From: Thermoplasmata archaeon | Lineage (GTDB): Archaea > Thermoplasmatota > Thermoplasmata > Lutacidiplasmatales > UBA184 | Direction of reading: 5' to 3' | Assembly (NCBI GenBank): GCA_030044475.1 | Contig: JASHVP010000036.1 | Coordinates: 1 to 9,223 of the forward strand | Length of the DNA stretch: 9,223 nt | Shown here: piece after piece, positions 6,273 through 9,223 of the stretch | Layout of the letters: every line of letters starts with the position of its first letter | Numbering within the stretch: the first letter of the stretch is position 1 | The notes under the pieces: model-generated | Database searches by the model: none | Seen by the model: the letters and a program-made list of their open reading frames with translations, nothing else | What the model was told of the DNA's origin: nothing | Position numbers and translations under genes: made by a program

Positions 6273-6554
6273 ATGACCGTCCAGGTCGACATCGACATCG
6301 CGAAGTGCACCGGCTGCACGCACTGCAAGGACGTCTGCCCGACGAACGTCTTTGAGCTGCGACCGCGCGACCAGGTGCCGGACGTCGTCGACGACCCGGC
6401 CGTCGGGGCGAAGTTCCAGTTCCGGGGCGAGAAGTCGCTCGCCATCAACGGCCCCGAGTGCATCGTCTGCGAAGCGTGCCTGTTCGAGTGCGAAGGCGAG
6501 TGCATCCTCATCACCGACGAGGAGCAGCACGTCCACCGCTCGTCGTACAAGTAG
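6273..6554 (+). CDS. two-cluster [4Fe-4S] ferredoxin
   Basis: A 93-residue soluble electron carrier. The first cluster motif is CTGCTHCKDVCP (Cys12, 15, 18, 22, then Pro23). The second is CIVCEACLFEC (Cys63, 66, 69, 73), with a further Cys77 just after. Each CxxCxxCxxxC set should bind one [4Fe-4S] cluster. The second motif lacks the usual Pro after its fourth Cys. The motifs are separated by about 40 residues, longer than in minimal clostridial ferredoxins, and this linker includes VVDDPAVGAKFQFRGEKS. The partner is unknown; the next gene, 6 bases downstream, is not an evident redox enzyme. The ATG has a ribosome-binding site. The gene is divergent from the DUF72 gene. Confidence 0.9.
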   Translation: MTVQVDIDIAKCTGCTHCKDVCPTNVFELRPRDQVPDVVDDPAVGAKFQFRGEKSLAINGPECIVCEACLFECEGECILITDEEQHVHRSSYK

Positions 6555-6560
6555 CAGGCC

Positions 6561-7244
6561 GTGCGGACGCCGGCGCCCCAGTTCTTCCGCACGACCGACG
6601 AGCTTCGGGCGTGGTTCGACGCGCACCACACGGAGGCGACGGAGCTGTGGATCGGTTTCTTCAAGGCGCACACCGGGCGCTCCGGGGTCGACTACGTCGC
6701 CGCCGTGGAAGAGGCGCTCTGCGTCGGGTGGATCGACACGACGGTGCGTCGGATCGACGACGACCGCTACGCGCACCGGTTCACCCCGCGACGTCCGGGA
6801 AGTCTATGGAGCGAGATCAACCGGGGGAAACTCGCGCGACTGCGCCGGGAGGGGCGCGTACGGCCGGCGGGCGAGGCGGCCTACGCGGATCGGGCCCCGG
6901 ATACGACGCGGTACCTGTTCTCCGGACCGGCGACCCGATGGCCGTCCGAGCTGGCGCGACGGTTTCGGGCGGACGTGCGGGCGTGGCGGAACTTCTCCGC
7001 GGGGCCGCCCGGGTACCGACGGACGGCCACGCATTGGGTCCTCTCCGCGGTCCGGCCCGAGACCCGCGAACGCCGGTTCCGGGAACTTGTGGCGACCTCC
7101 CGCGCCGGGACCCGGCCCCGTCCGTTCCTCGTGACCCGGGTCGAGCGCGAGACGGCCGATCGCGGCCCCGGTCGGGGTCGACCGCGGCCGGATTCCGCCG
7201 ACCGGCGGCGCCACCGGCGGCACCTCCCGGCAGCCCTTAAATAG
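6561..7244 (+). CDS. YdeI/OmpD-associated family protein
   Basis: A 227-residue protein from a GTG start 6 bases after the ferredoxin stop, so probably cotranscribed with it. It shows the family's conserved blocks: FFRTTDELRAWFDAHH (8-23), ELWIGFFKAHTG (28-39), the signature VEEALCVGWIDTTVRRIDDD (49-68), then YAHRFTPRRPGSLWSEINRG and RLRREGRVRPAGEAA. Some bacterial members have been linked to peptide or bacteriocin resistance, but the molecular function is unclear, and none should be assumed here. The family region ends by about residue 185; the tail (GPGRGRPRPDSADRRRHRR and onward) is Arg/Pro-rich low complexity and may be poorly constrained. Its stop codon TAG (7242-7244) lies within the TATA box region of the ATP synthase operon. 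Confidence 0.85.
   Translation: MRTPAPQFFRTTDELRAWFDAHHTEATELWIGFFKAHTGRSGVDYVAAVEEALCVGWIDTTVRRIDDDRYAHRFTPRRPGSLWSEINRGKLARLRREGRVRPAGEAAYADRAPDTTRYLFSGPATRWPSELARRFRADVRAWRNFSAGPPGYRRTATHWVLSAVRPETRERRFRELVATSRAGTRPRPFLVTRVERETADRGPGRGRPRPDSADRRRHRRHLPAALK
7236..7244 (+). promoter_or_regulatory. TATA box of the A-ATPase atpF-atpA operon
   Basis: CTTAAATAG is the clearest archaeal TATA box in the window and stands out in very GC-rich surroundings. Its core TTAAATA (7237-7243) is centred about 28 bases before the GTG at 7268, so transcription should begin at or next to the start codon: a leaderless or nearly leaderless message. It overlaps the last codons of the YdeI-family gene. Confidence 0.75.
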
Positions 7245-7267
7245 GCTGGAACCCCGCCGTTGCCGCC

Positions 7268-7606
7268 GTGCCCGAGACGCCGAAGGACGCCGGAGAGACC
7301 GTCGTGCTCGGGGAGCGGGAGCTCGCGATCGGCTTCCGGTTGATCGGCCTCAAGAACGTCATCGACGTCTCGCCCGAAACCGCGGTCGCCGAGTTCCAGC
7401 GGGCGATGACCGCGGGGACGTACTCCCTCCTGATCGCGAGCCAGTCGATCCGTCCGCGCCTGTCCGAATCCCAGCGGGCCACCGCGGACGCTTCGCTCCG
7501 CCCTCTCGTCGTCTTCGTGCCGACCCCGAACGGCGAGGCCGAGACGGAGAGCATCGGCCAGCTCGCGAAGCGCGTGCTCGGCGTCACGCTCCAGGTTCCC
7601 GCCTAG
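7268..7606 (+). CDS. atpF: A-type ATP synthase subunit F
   Basis: A 112-residue protein of normal length for archaeal/V-type subunit F, a small stalk protein on the central rotor of the A1 head. The conserved opening is GERELAIGFRLIGLKNVIDV (15-34), followed by AEFQRAMTAGTYSLLIASQS (41-60), the Rossmann-like strand-helix pattern of the family, and a closing PLVVFVPTPNG. The start is a GTG at 7268 with no ribosome-binding site. This fits leaderless initiation from the TATA box at 7237-7243. The atpA gene follows after 13 bases in the usual F-A order. Subunit C, which commonly precedes F in archaeal operons, is absent here, and the operon appears to begin with F. Confidence 0.92.
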   Translation: MPETPKDAGETVVLGERELAIGFRLIGLKNVIDVSPETAVAEFQRAMTAGTYSLLIASQSIRPRLSESQRATADASLRPLVVFVPTPNGEAETESIGQLAKRVLGVTLQVPA

Positions 7607-7609
7607 TTC

Positions 7610-7615
7610 GGAGGA
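7610..7615 (+). promoter_or_regulatory. ribosome-binding site of atpA
   Basis: GGAGGA, 4 bases before the ATG at 7620, in the 13-base gap after atpF. An internal operon gene with a good ribosome-binding site, following a first gene without one, is the pattern expected of archaea that use leaderless first cistrons. Confidence 0.7.
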
Positions 7616-7619
7616 GAAG

Positions 7620-9223
7620 ATGGCAGGAGTCATCGCCCGGGTGTCCGGTCCGGTCGTGGTCGCCGAAGGGCTCGAGGACGCGAAGATGTACGACGTCGTC
7701 CGCGTCGGGACGCTCGGTCTCGTCGGCGAGATCATCCGCCTCGTGAAGGGGACGGCGACCGTCCAGGTCTACGAGGACACGACGGGGATCCGGCCGGGTG
7801 ACCCGGTCGAGACGACCGGCCAGGCGCTCAGCGTCGAGCTCGGGCCCGGGCTCCTCACCTCGATCTACGACGGCGTCCAGCGGCCCCTCGACTCGATCCA
7901 GAAGAGCGCGGGCGACTTCATCACCCGCGGCACGGTCGCCGCGCCGCTCGACGAGAAGAAGGTCTGGTCGTTCACCGCGACCGCGAAGTCCGGGAGCGAC
8001 GTCGCCCCCGGGACGATCGTCGGCACGGTCCAGGAGACCGAGCTGATCCTCCACAAGATCCTCGTTCCCCCGGGCGTCAAGGGAACCCTCGCCCAGATCA
8101 AGAGCGGGAACTTCACGATCCGCGACCCGATCGGCCAGGTCAAGACGGCGAGCGGAACCGTTCCTCTCTTCCTCTCGCAGAAGTGGGTCGTCCGGATCCC
8201 GCGCCCGGTCGCCCAGAAGCTCCCGCCGGACATCCCGCTCGTCACCGGCCAGCGGGTCATCGACTCGTTCTTCCCGGTCGCGAAGGGCGGGACCGCGTGC
8301 ATTCCGGGACCGTTCGGGTCTGGAAAGTGCGTCGCGGGCGAGACTCCCGTGCTCCTGGCGGATGGTCGAGTCGTCGAGATTGCGACGCTCCACGAAGCGG
8401 CCGTTCGGGACGGCGTTGTCACCAACGATGGTTCGGACCAGTGGGTCCAATCGGCTCGTCCGGTTCAGCTCGTCTCCCTCCTCAACGACCGACTTGAGGT
8501 GAGTCGAACAACGACCTTCTACAAGGGTCGCAGCGACTCACTGATCCGAATTCGTACACGGAGCGGTCGCTCGGTCCGAGTGACGCCGGTCCACCGCTTG
8601 TTTGCATTCGGTACCGATGGAGAGCTGCGAGAGACGATGGCCCGCGACCTTCGGCCGGGGGACTTCATCGCCTCAGTCCGACAGGCCCCCACTCCGAAGG
8701 GTGCCGCTGCACTGAATCTCTCTCTCCCCGCACTGCAGAGGCACGGGAAGACTCTCCGCGTCCCGGATGCGATGTCGGAGGACTTCGCGGAGCTCCTCGG
8801 GTTGTTTGTCGCGGAGGGCTACGTTCGCGCGGACAGGACGATTGTCTTCACGAATTCGGACCCAACCCTCCTCGAGCGATTTTCAAGCCTGGTCCGTGCG
8901 GTCTTTGGCCTCGACTCCAAGCTAGAGCGCCAGCCCGGGAAGACTCCGAACGTTCTGGTCGCCAGCCGCTCCCTCGTGCGACTGTTCGATCTCTTGGGCG
9001 TAGGTCGCGGGTCGGAGCACAAGCGGATCCCGGCCGCCGTTCTCGCTTCGAACAACGAGATCCTTGCCCGGTTCGTTCGCGGGTATTACCTGGGCGACGG
9101 GGGTTTCTTCGACGGCGACGTCGAGTTCACGACAGCGAGCCCCCGGCTACAGATCGATCTGTCGTACGCCCTCTCTCGATATGGGATCCTGAACAGTCTG
9201 AGCGTCCGCACCGTCCAAGGGAC
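7620..9223 (+). CDS. atpA: A-type ATP synthase catalytic subunit A, intein-containing precursor (partial, runs off the window)
   Basis: The frame is open from the ATG at 7620 to the last base. Residues 1-236 are the N-terminal host part of subunit A, which hydrolyses or makes ATP in the A1 head. They start with GVIARVSGPVVVAEGL..AKMYDVVRVG, then LVGEIIRL, TGQALSVELGPGLL and YDGVQRPLD, with the A-subunit-specific non-homologous region about 115-190. RPVAQKLPPDIPLVTGQRVIDSFFPVAKGG then leads to the P-loop GPFGSGK (230-236). The next residue should be Thr, but instead Cys begins an intein (8328 onward), so active enzyme requires protein splicing. The window ends inside the intein; the remaining roughly 350 host residues, including the Walker B region, must lie beyond. 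Codons of the host part end almost always in C or G. Confidence 0.95.
   Translation, partial: MAGVIARVSGPVVVAEGLEDAKMYDVVRVGTLGLVGEIIRLVKGTATVQVYEDTTGIRPGDPVETTGQALSVELGPGLLTSIYDGVQRPLDSIQKSAGDFITRGTVAAPLDEKKVWSFTATAKSGSDVAPGTIVGTVQETELILHKILVPPGVKGTLAQIKSGNFTIRDPIGQVKTASGTVPLFLSQKWVVRIPRPVAQKLPPDIPLVTGQRVIDSFFPVAKGGTACIPGPFGSGKCVAGETPVLLADGRVVEIATLHEAAVRDGVVTNDGSDQWVQSARPVQLVSLLNDRLEVSRTTTFYKGRSDSLIRIRTRSGRSVRVTPVHRLFAFGTDGELRETMARDLRPGDFIASVRQAPTPKGAAALNLSLPALQRHGKTLRVPDAMSEDFAELLGLFVAEGYVRADRTIVFTNSDPTLLERFSSLVRAVFGLDSKLERQPGKTPNVLVASRSLVRLFDLLGVGRGSEHKRIPAAVLASNNEILARFVRGYYLGDGGFFDGDVEFTTASPRLQIDLSYALSRYGILNSLSVRTVQG
8328..9223 (+). mobile_element. intein with LAGLIDADG homing endonuclease in the atpA P-loop (partial)
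   Basis: The first 298 residues of an intein are visible. Block A is CVAGETPVLLADG (1-13), with the catalytic first Cys directly after the P-loop Lys. Block B is RSVRVTPVHRLFAF (81-94) with the TxxH motif (TPVH, 86-89). A linker RDLRPGDFIA (107-116) follows. The endonuclease part has both LAGLIDADG-type helices, LLGLFVAEGY (156-165, acidic Glu163) and FVRGYYLGDGGF (249-260, Asp257), spaced as in active two-motif enzymes, so homing activity may be intact. The C-terminal splicing blocks (expected His-Asn and then Thr of the host) are outside the window. Insertion at GPFGSGK|T is, as I recall, the site used by the Thermoplasma A-ATPase intein, which is a shorter form without an endonuclease. Codons here use noticeably more A and T at third positions (gtt, ctt, cga, gat, tct) than the flanking host gene, a sign of separate origin. 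Confidence 0.93.

Noticed and set aside
8819..9055. Minus-strand frame inside the intein
   Set aside because: It is opposite the LAGLIDADG region, has no recognisable motif and no promoter; it is a shadow.
8328..9223. Reading the intein as an unrelated insertion or a frameshifted atpA
   Set aside because: The frame continues without a stop, and splicing blocks A and B plus both LAGLIDADG motifs appear in the expected order directly after the P-loop Lys.

Overview
The window looks like high-GC archaeal chromosome. The main evidence is an A-type (archaeal) ATP synthase operon, a divergent family-B DNA polymerase next to a RadA-like protein, TATA-type promoter elements, and a start codon (atpF) about where transcription from its TATA box should begin. 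The A-subunit gene carries an intein at the P-loop, as I recall for Thermoplasma and relatives. Together with the high GC this makes an uncultured Thermoplasmatota-like lineage my best guess, but it is only inference. All nine main genes are compact and separated by at most about 100 bases.

Left part (1-3504, minus strand): a tightly packed three-gene cassette, read right to left. It holds a RadA/RecA-like protein that has lost its Walker A motif (2632-3504), a small helical protein (2426-2680), and a divergent family-B DNA polymerase (90-2423). The polymerase has an altered motif C (GIVDS in place of GDTDS) and a damaged proofreading site. The arrangement resembles, by analogy, the bacterial ImuA-ImuB-DnaE2 mutasome, and points to a damage-tolerance or translesion module rather than the replicative polymerase. 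Its presumed promoter has a TATA-like element inside a perfect inverted repeat. This cassette is the most interesting system in the window.

Middle part (3600-7244): mostly single-gene units. These are a GNAT acetyltransferase with a long extra C-terminal region (minus), a divergent SAM-dependent methyltransferase (plus), a DUF72/YecE-family protein (minus, tail-to-tail overlap with the methyltransferase), and, divergent from it, a two-cluster ferredoxin followed after 6 bases by a YdeI/OmpD-associated-family protein (plus). No common pathway is evident.

Right part (7236-9223, plus): a clear TATA box, then atpF (A-ATPase subunit F) and atpA (catalytic subunit A). The atpA frame is interrupted exactly between Lys and the expected Thr/Ser of the P-loop by a LAGLIDADG-type intein. 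The window ends inside the intein, so its C-terminal splice junction and the rest of atpA lie beyond it. The intein has visibly less GC-biased codons than the host gene, consistent with horizontal arrival. I found no tRNA, rRNA, CRISPR array or insertion sequence.
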